Origin: Typhlomys cinereus
Taxonomy: Eukaryota; Chordata; Mammalia; Rodentia; Platacanthomyidae
Length of the DNA stretch: 64,000 bases
Assembly (NCBI GenBank): GCA_023101885.1
Contig: JALPQD010000088.1
Coordinates: 4,251,501 to 4,315,500 of the forward strand
Direction: 5' to 3'
Under the pieces are notes generated by a model. The model was not told the origin of the DNA, ran no database searches, and saw only the letters and a program-made list of their open reading frames with translations. A program made the position numbers and the translations under genes. How positions within the stretch are numbered: position 1 is the stretch's first letter; each line of letters begins with the position of its first letter. This document shows, one piece after another, positions 1 through 12,048 of this stretch.

Positions 1-545
1 TAGCTATTATTCAACTCTGTATGTGACCTAACATCCTTGAGACTATTAGGTAAATCCTTTGAAATGTTCAACCAGACCCCTGGTTTCCACTAATCAAAAG
101 GCTAAGAATGTCATTTAAGGGCTATGTCAGAGATTTTCCTGCTTTTCCATAACCTGCTTAACTGATGCTTCCATCTATGAATATGAAAAGTACCTTGATT
201 TGTGGTTTTCTTTGTTCTGTGATTATAAAACCTAGAGAAAAATGGTTATCATACATGGAATTTGGGACAACCTAAACTTGTGTATCTGGGGCATGATTGC
301 TCATATCTAATTCTAGAACAAACAACCTCTTAGAAATGAGGGTTGTTACTTTCCATCTACATTACTATATAATTTAAAAACATTAGATCTAAAGTTACCT
401 TTGGAAATCATACATATTGGAAAAATAGTACATACATAAAAATTATACAGCTAACTAAAATGAATCTAAATTTCCATGTACAATATAAATATGGTAATAT
501 TTCAGAAAATATGCATTCAGTGTACTAACATAAATAAAGCATAGG
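1..545. repeat. Duplicated OR 3'-flank sequence (copy 1)
   Basis: No gene. The interval aligns, with many substitutions and short gaps, to 19918-20430, for example in the runs around CCAGACCC..GGTTT, AAAATAGTACATA and ATATAAATATGG. The similarity resumes at about 1615-2100 against 20885-21160, after an L1 fragment that only this copy carries. Copy 2 lies just 3' of OR-B, so this copy is the 3' flank of a duplicated unit whose gene is most likely OR-A. Confidence 0.7.
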
Positions 546-559
546 CTTTTAAAAATTAT

Positions 560-1425
560 ATTATTTTCTTGTTTTTTCTCCAACATTTTTTTCCTAATCG
601 TACAAGCTCAATAGGTACCCCGACTTCTCCCTCCCTCCTCCTTCTCTCCCCGTAGTCCCCCATTGTATTCTTCCCCTTTTCTTTTACCCCTCCCCCTCTC
701 TTGGTGTCTCCTCCCTCCTCCCTCCCATCCCCTGGAGCATTCCTTTACGTGAACGCCAAATCCTCCCTGAGTCCTCCACCCTAGTGAGGATTCTGGACTT
801 AGTGGCATAGTTTAGGGCCCTTTCTTGGGCTCCAGGTTAACATGGGAACTCTATTATGAATATTTAATCCCTTGCCTCTAAGGATCCTATTGCCTGACCC
901 CTTCTCCTCTGTGATCCATGCTAAATTTGTGTGTGTGGGGGTCATTGATATGTCAGCCATTGTGCATGTCAGGCAAAGTCTAATCCTGGCTGCTGCAGCC
1001 CTAACTTGTGTGGAATATCTTGCATATTGTTGGTCTTCCCCATCTTTAGTTTCTTACAATCTTGCCACCCTCCCACCTTCTTACATAAGGTTCCCTGAGC
1101 TTTAGGATGGGGAGAGATTTGGCTGGTCTTGTTCCAGGTAAATAATATAGAACCTTTGTTGTTCTGAATTATCGTTTGTTGCTGTTTTCAGTCCTGCACT
1201 GCCCTTGGCTGCATTCCAATTGGTATGGAAGATACTCAACCAAAGATAAAAGACTGTTTAAACAAAGATCTTAATATAAAAGGACACTCAACGGTAGATG
1301 GAAGGGTAGGACACAGCAGTATATATATGTGTGTGGAGGGGTCAGTGTCCCATTTGTCAGTTGGTTACCATCTATCTGCCAGTCCCTATAACCACCCTGA
1401 TTGGTGAGATCAAACCTGTTTAGTC
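560..1425 (-). mobile_element. L1 3' end, minus strand, 5'-truncated
   Basis: A T-rich stretch (poly(A) on the minus strand) is followed by the family 3' UTR: a polypyrimidine tract (purine-rich on the sense strand) at about 620-735, then the block seen again at 2585, 4226, 8942, 16550 and 49255. It has no ORF2 sequence left. The copy is diverged from the others. Confidence 0.75.
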
Positions 1426-1454
1426 CCAAGTGACTCTCTGTAATATCCACTGTA

Positions 1455-1585
1455 ATATTTTTCTAGTTTTACAAGCATCTTGAGTACTCTTTCTATCCCT
1501 CCTTCCTCCCATGCCTCTCCCTTCACTTCATCAATACATGCCATTGCCTCCCACTCTCCTGCTTGTCTGATAAAGCAGAATTTTA
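1455..1585 (-). mobile_element. Short L1 3' end of a second subfamily, minus strand
   Basis: TTTTTCTAGTTTTACAAGCA followed by a pyrimidine tract and CTTCATCAATACAT matches 23440-23640 and, less closely, 46690-46900. This 3' end differs from the ATACAAACTTAATAG type, so at least two L1 3' UTR lineages are present. Confidence 0.6.
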
Positions 1586-2196
1586 ATGTTTTTAATTTCA
1601 GGATGAAATATAATCATGTTACTATATAAAAGAACTCAGACAAACAATCCACAGAAGAGATCAGAATTATTCAATTTTCAGTAAAATGTACAGAGAGAAC
1701 ACTTAGTATCATTTAAAATGTATTATTTTCTGTACTGCATAAAAATCACGTCTGTGTACTCACAGCAATTCTGCTATCAAAATGCTGTCTGGAAGTGACA
1801 GGTATTGCTTTCTTAGCAAAACTGTAAAATTTCGTGTCTCTAAAGGAAAGTTGCACTTTCTTTTTAAAGCATTGAATGTGGCACAGTTAATACCTACAAA
1901 TGACATGCATATAATATCTGTTAGGAAAATTAAAAATGTTTATGTAAAATAAATGTTTTCATTAAAAATGTATTATCTTTTAAAGAAATCTTAGAATCAC
2001 AATGAAATAAGCAAAATTGCACAATTTTTACGTCCTTATATCTAAATTAAAATTGAATTATATGAGCAGCCAATTCTGCAGTTTTATAGAGTTTTTCAGT
2101 GCAACACAGTCAAAGTCAGGACAATTTGTCCAGGACAATTTGTGAAGCAATCCTTGAGCCTCCACATGCACACATAGCTCAAGTGCCCTCTTCTAT

Positions 2197-2227
<31 letters not shown>

Positions 2228-2560
2228 AGTGTGCACGTGAACAGACATGCACATGCATTTACACAGGTGCATGCACGCCAAAAGAAACCCTCTATAACAA
2301 ACATAACTATGCAAACAAATCACAAATGCACTGATAGTGTAAATATTGTGCTTAAACTAATCCTGCCTTTTCTTGAAGGTTACAAAATTCAAATAAAAAA
2401 TACACTGGAGTTTTAAGAAATAGGTAGCATAAAAAGATGAAATAAAAATTCAAAACATGGAATAGTATGCAAATACAGCTTGTTAGTATTTTTGTCTCAT
2501 TTTTGCCTCTTATATTTACATTAAATTTTAGATTATTTTTATTTGAAATAACGTCACAAA
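1586..2560. other. Unique and duplicated intergenic DNA with a (CA)n repeat
   Basis: 1615-2100 continues the duplicated flank shared with 20885-21160. 2199-2227 is a (CA) repeat flanked by CACATGCA-type words, which looks like the tail of a decayed B3/B4-type SINE. No coding potential is recognised. Confidence 0.6.
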
Positions 2561-2584
2561 ACATATTTCATGTAAGTCTTTTTT

Positions 2585-5500
2585 TTCTTTATTAAGAAAA
2601 TTAAGGTACATTGGTCCCTCCCTCCCTCCCTCCACCCTTCCCTGGACTCCCTTGCTTCTTCCTCCCTTTTCCTCTTCCTTTCTCCCCCTCCGTCCTATCT
2701 CCCAGTGCCTCCTCCCCTCCATCCCTGGAGCATCCTTTAACGTGTATGTCAAACTTTCATCTGGGTCCTACTCTCTGATGAGGTGTAAGGACTCAGTGGC
2801 ATTTCCTAGAACTTTTTCTTGTGTTCCCCTTAAGTATAGAACACTATTGTGGCTGTTAATCCCTAGCTTATAAGGATCTTAGTGCCTTTAGTCCATGCTA
2901 GACTTTGAGAGGCCAGTAATGTGTTGGTCATTGTGCAGGTCATGCAAACTCCTATTATGATTGCTTTGACCCTAACTTGTGTGGAGTATCTTGCATATCC
3001 TTACTCCTCCCACTCTTGTGCTCTTACAATCTTACCGCCTCCTCTTCTGCAAATTTCCCTGAGCTTCAGGATGGGAAGAGATTAGGCTGGCCTAGTTCCA
3101 AGTGGTTGATATAGAGTCTCTGATGTTCTGAATTATGGATTGTTGATTTTTTTTCAGTTTTTCTGCTCTTGCAATGCCCTTCGCTCGATCCTGATGGGTA
3201 TTGGATGTCACCCCCTGGCCAATGATAAAAAAGCTGTTAAATTAGAGTCTTGTTATTAGAGTATATTCACAGGTAAATGGAATAAAAGTAGGAGACCACA
3301 GTGGGGGGGGGGTCAGTCTCCCATTTGCAAAATGGTTACTTTCCATCTGCTAGACTATATGCCCTCCCCTTCTGGTGAGATCATATCCCATCACTTGCAC
3401 ATGATAAGGAGAGAAAGTGTGTGAACTTAACCAGATGTCTCATTATTTACTTGCAGTCCTTGATGGTGGCCTCTTTTCTCTGCTGTAACATGATCTCCCA
3501 TCTCTCCTTGTTTCTGGTGTGGCCCTCCTTCCCCTTCTCTCCTTTTTATAATCTTTGCAATTACTGTAGGTATTATAGAGCTTTATCTTTGAGTGTCTCT
3601 AAGTGGGTTTGGTACTAGGATCCACCTATTAGTGAGTACATATGGCACTAAATTTTGTGTCTGGGACACTTCACTCAATATAATTGTTTCTAATTCCATA
3701 CATTTCCCAGCAAATCTCATTAATTCATCATTTTTGATGGCTGAGTAGTATTCCATTGTAAAAATGTACCACATTTTTCTTATCCACTTGTCAACTGTTG
3801 GACATTTGGGCTGATTCCATGACTTTGCTATTGTAAACAGTACTGCTATGAACATGGTTGTGCTTGTGCAATTGAGGTGAATTTTTGCTGTATGGGAGGT
3901 TATTCCCAAAAGTGGAATAGCAGGGTCATATGTCATTTCAATCTTTAATTTCTTTAAGAATCTCCAGACGGCTCGCCAGAGTGGCTGTATGAGCCTGCAC
4001 TCCCACCAGCAATGTAGGAGAGTTCCCCTCTCTCCACATCCTCTCCAGCATTTGGTGTTGTTTGTATTGTGGATTTTTACTGACGGGGGTGAGATGATAT
4101 CTCAGGGAGGTTTTGATTTGCATTTCTCTGATGGCTAAGGATGTGGAGCACTTTTTAAGATATTTGTTAGACATTTTACTTTGGTTCCTGGTAAAGTTTT
4201 TTAAATTAATTAATTAATTAATTTCCGCTCATACAAACTTAATAAGTATACAGGTCCCCTCCCTCTCTCCATCCTTTCCAAAACCCCCCAACTCCCTCCC
4301 CCCTTTTGCCCTTCTTCCCCCCCTTCCCTATCTCCCAGTGCCTCCTCCCCCTCCCATCCCTGGAGCATGCTTTAATGTTTATGTCAAACTTTCATTTGGG
4401 CCATCCTCTCTGATGAGGTGTAAGGACTCAGTGGCATTTCCTAGAACTCTTTCTTGTGTTTTCCATAAGTATAGGAACACTATTGTGGCTGTTAATCTCT
4501 AGCTTCTAAGGATCCTAGTGCCCTCAGTTCATGCTAGACTTTGAGAGGTCAATAATGTGTTGATCATTGTGCAGGTCATGCAAACTTCCATTATGATTGC
4601 TTTAGCTCTAACTTGTGTGGAGTATCTTGCATATCCTTACTCCTCCCACCCTTGTGCTCTTACAATCTTACCGTCCCCTCTTCTGCAAATTTCCCTGAGC
4701 TTTAGGATAGGGAGAGATTAGGCTTGCCTAATCTGAATTATGGTTTGTTGATTTTTTTTTCAGTTTTGCTGCTCCTGCAATGCCCTTCGCTCCATCCTGA
4801 TGGATAGTGGATGTAACCACCTGGTCAGAGATAAAAAACTGTTAAAAAGAGTCTTATTATAAGAGTATATTCAAAGGTAGATGGAATAAAAGTAGGAAAC
4901 TGCGGTGAGAGAGGGTCAGTCTCCCATTTGCACAATGGTTACTTTCTATATGCCAGACTATATGCTCTCCCCTTCTGGTGAGATCATACCCCATCACTTG
5001 CACATGATGAGGAAGGAAAGTGTGTGAACTTAACCAGATGTTTCATTATTTACTTGCAGTCCTTGATGATGGCCTATTTTCTCTGCTGTAACATGATCTC
5101 CCATCTCTCCTTGTTTCTGGTGTGGCCCTCCTTCCCCTTCCCTCCTTTTTATAATCTTTGCAATTACTGTAGGTATTACAGAGTATCTTTGAATGTGTCT
5201 CTAAGTGGGTTTGGTACTAGGATCCACCTTTTAGTGAGTACATATGGCACTTAATTTTCTGTGTCTGGGACACTTCGCTCAATGTAATTGCTTCTAATTC
5301 CATCCTTTTCTCAGCAAATCTCATTAATTCATCACTTTTGATGGCTAAGTAGTATTCCATTGCATAAATGCACAACATTTTCTTTATCCACTCGTCAACT
5401 GTTGGACATGGCCGTGCTTGTGCTATTGAGGTGAATTTTTGCTGTTTGGAGTCGAATACCAGGGTCATATGGCATTTCAATCTTTATCTTCCTTAAGAAT

Positions 5501-8500
5501 TGCCAACAATGTAGGAGAGTTCCCCTCTCTCCGCATCCTCTTCAGCATTTGGTGTTGCTTGTATTGTGGATTTTTGGCATCCTGACCGGGATGAGATGAT
5601 ATTTCAGGGAGGTTTTGGTTTGCATTTCCCTGATGACTAAGGATGTGGAGCATTTTTAAAGATATTTGTTAGATATTTCAATTTCGTCCTTTGTAAAGTT
5701 TCTTTTAAGTTCCAAGGCACATTTTTTAATTGGCCCATTTGTTTCCTTGGTGTTTAGTATTCTAAGTTTTTTGTGCACTCTAGATAATAGGGTTCTATCA
5801 GATATATGGTTAGTGAAGATTTTCTCCCATTCTGTGGGTTGCCTTTGTGCTTGAGTTACAATCTTTTTATCTGAACAGAAGCTCTTTAATTTCACAAGAT
5901 CCTACCTGTTGAGTGTTGGTTCTAGTGACTGTGCTATTGGATGTCCATTTAGGAACTGTTGGCCTAGTTCAATCAGCTCCAGGGAGTTCCCTACCCTTTC
6001 AACTATGGTTTTTATAGTCTCTGGCCTTATATCGATGTCCTTGATCCATTTGGAATTAATGCTTGTACATGGTGACAAGTATAGGTCAGTTTCAATCTTC
6101 AGAATGTGGATATCCAGTTTTGCCAGCACCATTTGTTGAAGAGGCTGTTCTTTTTCCATTGCATTTTTTATCAAAGATCAAATGGCTGTAGTTTTGTGGG
6201 CTTATATCTGGGTCTTCAACCCTTATCCATTGATCTGCGTGTCTATTTTGGAGCCAGTACCAGGCTGTTTTTAACACTATGGATTTGTAGTACAGATTAA
6301 GGTTTTTGTTACTCAGGATTTGATTTTGTTATCCTGGGTCTTTTGAGCTTCCATATGAATTTTGAGATTGTTTGGTCAACTTCTTTAAAGAATTGCTTTG
6401 GGATGTTGATTGGCATAGCATTGAATATGTATATTGCCTTTGGTAGGATGGTCATTTTTATGGTATTGATTCTGCCAATCTAGGAACATGGGAGGTCTTT
6501 CCAATTTTTGGTGTCTTCTGCAATTTCTTTCTTTAGGATTTTAAAGTTTTCATTTCAAAGGTCTCTTACTCCCTTAGTTAGGTTTATACCAAGGTATTTC
6601 ATTTTTTTAGGAGCTATAGTAAATGAGATTGTTTCTCTCAGGGCTTTTTCACTTCTTTCATTCTGGGCATATAGGAAGGCCACTGATTTTTGTATGTTTA
6701 TTTTGTATCCTGCCACCCTGCTGAACTTCTGTATTAGTTTCAGGAGTTTCCTGGTGGAGTTTTTGGGATCACCCAGATATATGATCATATCATCTGCAAA
6801 TAGAGATAACTTGACTTCTTCCTTGCCGATTTGAATCCCTGTTATCTGCCTTTCTTGTCTTATGGCCTCAGCTAAGACTTCAAGTACAATATTACATAGA
6901 AGTGGTGAGAGTGGACAGACTTGTCTTGTTCCTGATTGAAGCATTAATGCTTCAAATTTTTTTCCATTGAGTATAATCCTTGTTGTAGGCTTGTTGTATA
7001 CCGCTTTTATTATATTGATAAAGGTTCCTTACATTCTAGGGTTTTGATCATAAAGGGTTGTTGGATCTTATCAAAAGCTTTTTCTACATCTATCAAGAGA
7101 ATCATGTGGTCCTGGATTTCGGACTGGTTTATATGGTGAATTACATTTATGATTTGCATATGTTGAACCAACCTTGTGTGCCTGGGATAAAGCCTACTTG
7201 ACCCCCATGGATGTTCTTTTTGATATGTTTTTGAATCTGATTTACTAAAACTTTATTGAAAATCTTTGCATCTGTGTTCATCAAAGACATTGGCCTATAG
7301 TTTTCTTTTTTAAGTGTATCTTTATTGGGTTTTGGGATTAAGACGATATTAGCTTCACAGAAAGAATTTGGTAGTGTTCCTTCCTTTGCTATTTGATGGA
7401 AGAATTTAAGGAGTATTGGTGTTATTAGCTCCTTAAATGTCTGGTAGAACTCTGTGCTGAATCCATCTGGTCCAGGACATTTTTTGGTGGGAAAATTCGA
7501 GATTACTTCCTCGATTTCCTCATATGCTATAGGACTATTTAAATAATTCACAACTTTCTGATTCAATGTAGATAAGTTGTGTTTACTTAGGAATTCATCC
7601 ATTTCTTTTGTGTTGTCAAATTTCACAGAGTATAAGTTTTTAAAATATGACATTATAATTCTCTGGATTTTTTGGTTATCAGTAGTGATAACTCCATTTT
7701 CATTTCTAATTTTGTTAATTTGTGTTTTCTCTCTCTTGCTTTTCGTTAATTTAGCTAGGGGTGTATCAATCTTATTGATTTTTTTCAAAGAACCAGCTTT
7801 TTGACTAGTTGATTTTTTTGTATCATTCTCCTAATCTCGATTTTGGATATTTCTCCCCTTATTTTGCTAATCTCCTCTCTTCTACTACTTTTGGGATCAG
7901 ATTGCTCTAGTTTTTCTAAAGCTTTGAGCTGCATTGCTAATTTGTTTATTTCTGATGTTTCCATTTTTTTGATGTAGGCATTAAGAGCTATGAACTTACC
8001 TCTTAGGACAGCTTTCATTGTGTCCCAGAGATTTTGGTGAGTTGTATTTTCATTATCATTCACTTTCAGGAAATCTTGAATTTCCTTTTTAATTTCTTCC
8101 TGAATCCAATTCTCATTCAACATCATAGTGTTCAGTTTCCAGGAGTTAGTGTATTTTCTGTTGCTTGTTTGTTATGGATGTCAAGCTTTAAGCCATGGTG
8201 GTCTGATAAGGTGTAGACTAGAATTTCAACATTCCTGTATATGTAGAGATTTCTTTTGTGGCCCAATATATGATCTACTTTGGAAAAAGTTCTGTGTGCT
8301 CCTGAGAAAAATGTGTATTCTTTGGTGCATGGATCAAAAGTTCGATAGAGATCTGTAAGGTCCATTTCAGTAAGGATTTGATTAAATTCCAAAGTGTCTC
8401 TGTTAAGTTTTTGACCTATTGATCTATCCCATGTTGAGAGCGTAGTGTTGAAATCCCCAAGAATATAGTTTGCAGTTGATTTCTCGCTTTAGACGTTGTA

Positions 8501-8895
8501 GGGTTTGCTTAATGAATGTGGAGGGGGCGTACTGGGTGCATATATGTTCAGCATTGTGAAGTCTTCTTGGTGAATTGTACCCATGACTAAAATGTAGTAT
8601 CCATCTGTGTCTCTTATGATTTTTTTTTGGTTTGAAGTCCACTTTGTTCAGTAGGATAATGGCTCCCCTTACCTGTTTCCTGGTTCCATTAGCTTGCAGA
8701 ATTTTTGACCAGACTTTTATTTTTAGAATGTGCCTATCTTTTTTGGTGAGATGAGTTTTCCTGCTCAGACTGGCTGTTGGGAGGAGTTAGGACTAGTGGG
8801 TTACCTGGGGCTTATGGGTAAGCAGGGGGTGCTTACCTGGGGTACAGTGTGTCCTCCCTGGACTGCTGCGTGTCCTGGGCAGGTGGGGAAAAGGG
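2585..8895 (-). mobile_element. Near-complete L1 ORF2 element, minus strand, with internal tandem duplication
   Basis: TCATGTAAGTCTTTTTT occurs at 2568-2584 and 8896-8912 and is a perfect 17-base target-site duplication enclosing the whole element. Reading 5' to 3' on the minus strand there are: a GC-richer leader (8764-8895); ORF2 from the endonuclease QETHLT region (about 8760) with the C-terminal SDHHGLKLD (about 8165); the linker (7785-8126); reverse transcriptase fragments including CPGPDGF (about 7460) and FADDMI (about 6780); the C-terminal domain to about 5217; and the 3' UTR. The frame is broken by stops and shifts, so it is dead. A second copy of the last 1.5 kb follows (2585-4195), giving a direct repeat inside one pair of TSDs. 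ORF1 is absent. Confidence 0.85.
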
Positions 8896-8941
8896 TCATG
8901 TAAGTCTTTTTTGTGTATTCTAGTAATCTTTTTCCCCTCTA

Positions 8942-9352
8942 TTTTTTTATTTATTTATTTTTCTCACTCATACAAACTTAATAGATACTCTGGTCCCCTC
9001 CCTCCCTCCACCCCTCCGTGGACTCCCTTGCTCCCTCCCCCCTTTTCCCCTTCCTTTAACCCTGTCCTTCCCTTTGTCCCACCCTCTCCTCCCCCCAATC
9101 CCTGGTGCATCCTTTAATGTAAATGTCAAACTTCTCTCTTCATTCTCCACTCTAATAAGGTGTAAGGACTCAGTAGCATTCTCTAGAACCCTTTCTTGTG
9201 CTCCCCTTTATTATGGAAACACTAATGTGACTGTTAGTCCCTTGCTTCTAAGGATCCTAGTGGCTGTGATCCATGCTAGACTTTGGGTGGTCATTGATAT
9301 GGTAGTCATTGCACAGGTCCTGCAAAGTCCTATTATCGTTACTGCCACAGAA
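8942..9352 (-). mobile_element. L1 3' end, minus strand, 5'-truncated
   Basis: Starts with a T/TTTA-rich tail and the ACTCATACAAACTTAATAGA motif, then the pyrimidine tract (8994-9095) and 3' UTR, and breaks off after CCTATTATCGTTACTG. The copy is about 400 bases long, and no clear TSD was found. It lies 30 bases from the end of the larger L1. Confidence 0.75.
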
Positions 9353-9954
9353 CTAAATCCACAAAGACTCACCAAAAAAACGTACTATTAGAGAACATTA
9401 GTGAGCCACAAAGGGAAGCTTCAGTAACAACAAGCTGTCACATCACTCTAGTTAGGATGTCTGTTATCAAACACATTGAAGACAGTAAGTGGAGGGGAGG
9501 ATGATGAGAAAGGAAAGATCTGGTGAATGGGAAGAAGAGATGCAAACTAGTTCTTCCAGTGCAGAAACCAGAGGAGGTATTCCTAAAAATTAAAAATAGA
9601 GCAAATTTTAGCTTCAGATATCATACTGCTGCAAACAGACCACAATAAGCAGAACCATAATCTGAAAGACACTGTAATCTCATGTTTGTCTATCTATCCA
9701 AAGTATAAGAGTACAAATATAACTCAAAATAAACACAATATATAAACATCCTGTGACTATCAATTGGTAAATGGATAAAGAACCCAGGGTGTGTATATAA
9801 ACAATGGTAATTATTTGTTCATAAAAATTAATGAGATTTTGTGGGGTTCAAAAATATCATCTACTACTATTAGTAGTCATACTATAAACCTGTAATAGCA
9901 ATTGAGTAGCTGGTGGTTTCTTACTGGTAGAAATATAGATCAATAAAAATTCTG
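9353..9954. other. Intergenic DNA with no recognised feature
   Basis: AT-rich sequence with no recognisable gene or repeat family. Part of it (about 9690-9950) has the look of very old L1-type sequence, but I cannot support a call. Confidence 0.4.
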
Positions 9955-10345
9955 CATCAATCCCCAAAGTATAGCACGGATTACAGGAGAGAAGGCTTCA
10001 GCAGTAGTATCCTTAAAGGCAAGGGATTGAACAGACATAATAAAATTCCCATATTAGTGGGCAGCCCAAGAAAGGGCCCTAAGGGATGACACTGAGTATA
10101 GATGACTCAGAGGGAAATTTGACGCCCACATAAACATATGTTCTGAAGGATGGGATCGAGAAGGCCAGAAGCACCAGAGAGGAGGAGGAAAGGAAAAGAG
10201 ATGAGAGGGGGAGTGTAATATGAGGGAAGATAGTAAAGTGGGAGGACAACAGGGGGTAAGGGAGGAGGGAAGGGGAAGAAAGGGGTACCTATTGAGTTTG
10301 TGTAACTAGGCAAAAAAAGTAATAAAAATTCTACATATAGATAAA
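9955..10345 (+). mobile_element. L1 3' end, plus strand, 5'-truncated
   Basis: Reverse complement of the 560-900 type: AAGGCAAGGGATTGAACAGA, then a purine-rich tract (10150-10290), GGTACCTATTGAGTTTGTGT and an A-rich tail. It is opposite in direction to its neighbours at 8942 and 2585. Confidence 0.7.
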
Positions 10346-10540
10346 ACATACCCTGAAATTCTAATAAGTAAAATCTAGAACACTATTCAAAACTTATTTA
10401 AGAGACTAAGTTAATATTGTTAAACTGAGTGTAAAAGAGAAAGGAGGGGAAGATGGGAGATAGAATAAACAAGAGGATGATGGAAGAACTGGACACAGAC
10501 ATCAGAATTTAATAGAATGATTAGAAGGTAAATTTATTAG

Positions 10541-10748
10541 GGGGCTGGAGATGTGGCTCAGGGGTTAAGCCTCTGCCTTGCAGGTGGAAAGTCCTGAGTT
10601 TGGATCCTAGACCCCACATATCAACGCCAGGTGGAAGCAGGACGGCCTGCGTTTCTGGTCCTGCTAGGGCGGAGCCTGTGAATTCCGGGGCAGAGCTAAC
10701 AAGGAGGAGGTGGAGGCGTCCATGGTGGTTCCCGAATTCATCCGTGGT

Positions 10749-10798
<50 letters not shown>

Positions 10799-10850
10799 CA
10801 CACACGCATACATGCACAATTGAATAAATTAAAAAAATCTTTAAAAAAAC
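10541..10850 (+). mobile_element. tRNA-derived SINE of B2-like type, copy 1
   Basis: GGGGCTGGAGATGTGGCTCAG starts a tRNA-like head with an A box TGGCTCAGGGG and a B-box-like GTTTGGATCC. A GC-rich body of about 140 bases follows, then a long (CA)n and TTGAATAAATTAAAAAAATC TTTAAAAAA. An AATAAA signal plus a TCTTT terminator is the T+ tail of B2-type SINEs. TSDs AGAAGGTAAATTTATTAG (10524-10541) and AGAAGATAAATTTATTAG (10851-10868) differ at one base. Copies 2 and 3 are at 40097 and 57369. I do not recognise the body as a named family. Confidence 0.85.
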
Positions 10851-10868
10851 AGAAGATAAATTTATTAG

Positions 10869-12048
10869 CTTATAGATGTCATACAATAATTTCAAAGAAT
10901 GTTCCCAATAGATCATTCACCGTAAATACATATTAGGTGTTGTTTAATCACCTAATGGATGGTATGTATATGTTTAAGTGATAGCCACTTAGATTACTCT
11001 GGCCTGGATAAGTACAGTGCAATATGTTTAACCCCATACTTCTGTGGATATACAAGTGAGTGGCATGGGCAGGTAGAAGTGATATATCATTTTTGTCAGC
11101 ACCATTATTTCTGTTTGTTAAGTGGGATCAAGATCATAAGGAATGCCATGGGACCAATACTCAAAGTCTTCCATATAGAAACTGGAGGCCATTTTTTGAA
11201 TTCTAGTGTCAAGATCTATGAAACACCAGTTTCATAGAATAAATGAAAAAATCATTTATTAAACATACATGAAGATCCAGATTAAACATGTTGACCCACT
11301 ATAATTCCTGAAGCAAGAAATGTCTTAACATTTGTTTCCCTCCAATTTAGATCTAACAAATGCATTACAGTAAATATATTCTTTATGTGTGCTTGAAATT
11401 GACAAAAATTGCTCAGTTCTAATACATGAGCACAGCTTGAATCACTATGAGCTAATTTACTCATTTAACAAAGCATATTAAATCCTTACCTTTTCATGAA
11501 CTATGTTAGGATTGTTATTACAAAGTAATGTGTGATCCCCTACTGATATGTGATGAGAAAAGAAGTTTTTGCAATCAGTCAGTAACGAAGTAGCAAATGC
11601 ACAACTAAACATAAACTGCTTAAATACTTTAAGTTTATTCATATAAGTTACAATAGTCAAGTGATGTTGAAATTTTTACTTATGAGCTGCCTGGTAAATT
11701 AAAAAGCATATATGTATGTGGTGTGACTGCTATTTAAAAACAATTTCTATATTTTGCTGATGAGATGAGGAAGCAAAATACATGCTTTAAAAAGAAGCAT
11801 TGCATCAATAAAATCCATAAGGGTTTTGACAAGCAGACCCAAGGATAACATAGTCATTTTTACTCAAGTGTTGTGATCCTGAAAAAGCTATTTCCCATTT
11901 TCTATGGGAGAGACTTACAGAAATGAATTAAACACAAGGAATTTATATTCATGTGTGTCTGAAAATGTGTCTCTGCTCGTGAGTAGTAGCTGAGAAGAAT
12001 GAATGTAGGTATTCTGCATTCCACGCATTAAAAATAATAACCCAAGTA
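10869..12048. other. OR-A 3' flank, no other feature
   Basis: AT-rich DNA between the SINE and the OR-A stop codon. Several AATAAA-type words (for example around 11240 and 11805) could serve as OR-A poly(A) signals on the minus strand only where TTTATT is read, and none stands out. No other gene is recognised. Confidence 0.4.

Noticed and set aside
6508..6834. Plus-strand 108-codon frame
   Set aside because: Antisense of the L1 reverse transcriptase, whose FADDMI motif is read on the minus strand.
10541..10620. tRNA gene (A and B boxes present)
   Set aside because: The boxes belong to a SINE head with TSDs; no cloverleaf with acceptor stem is formed.
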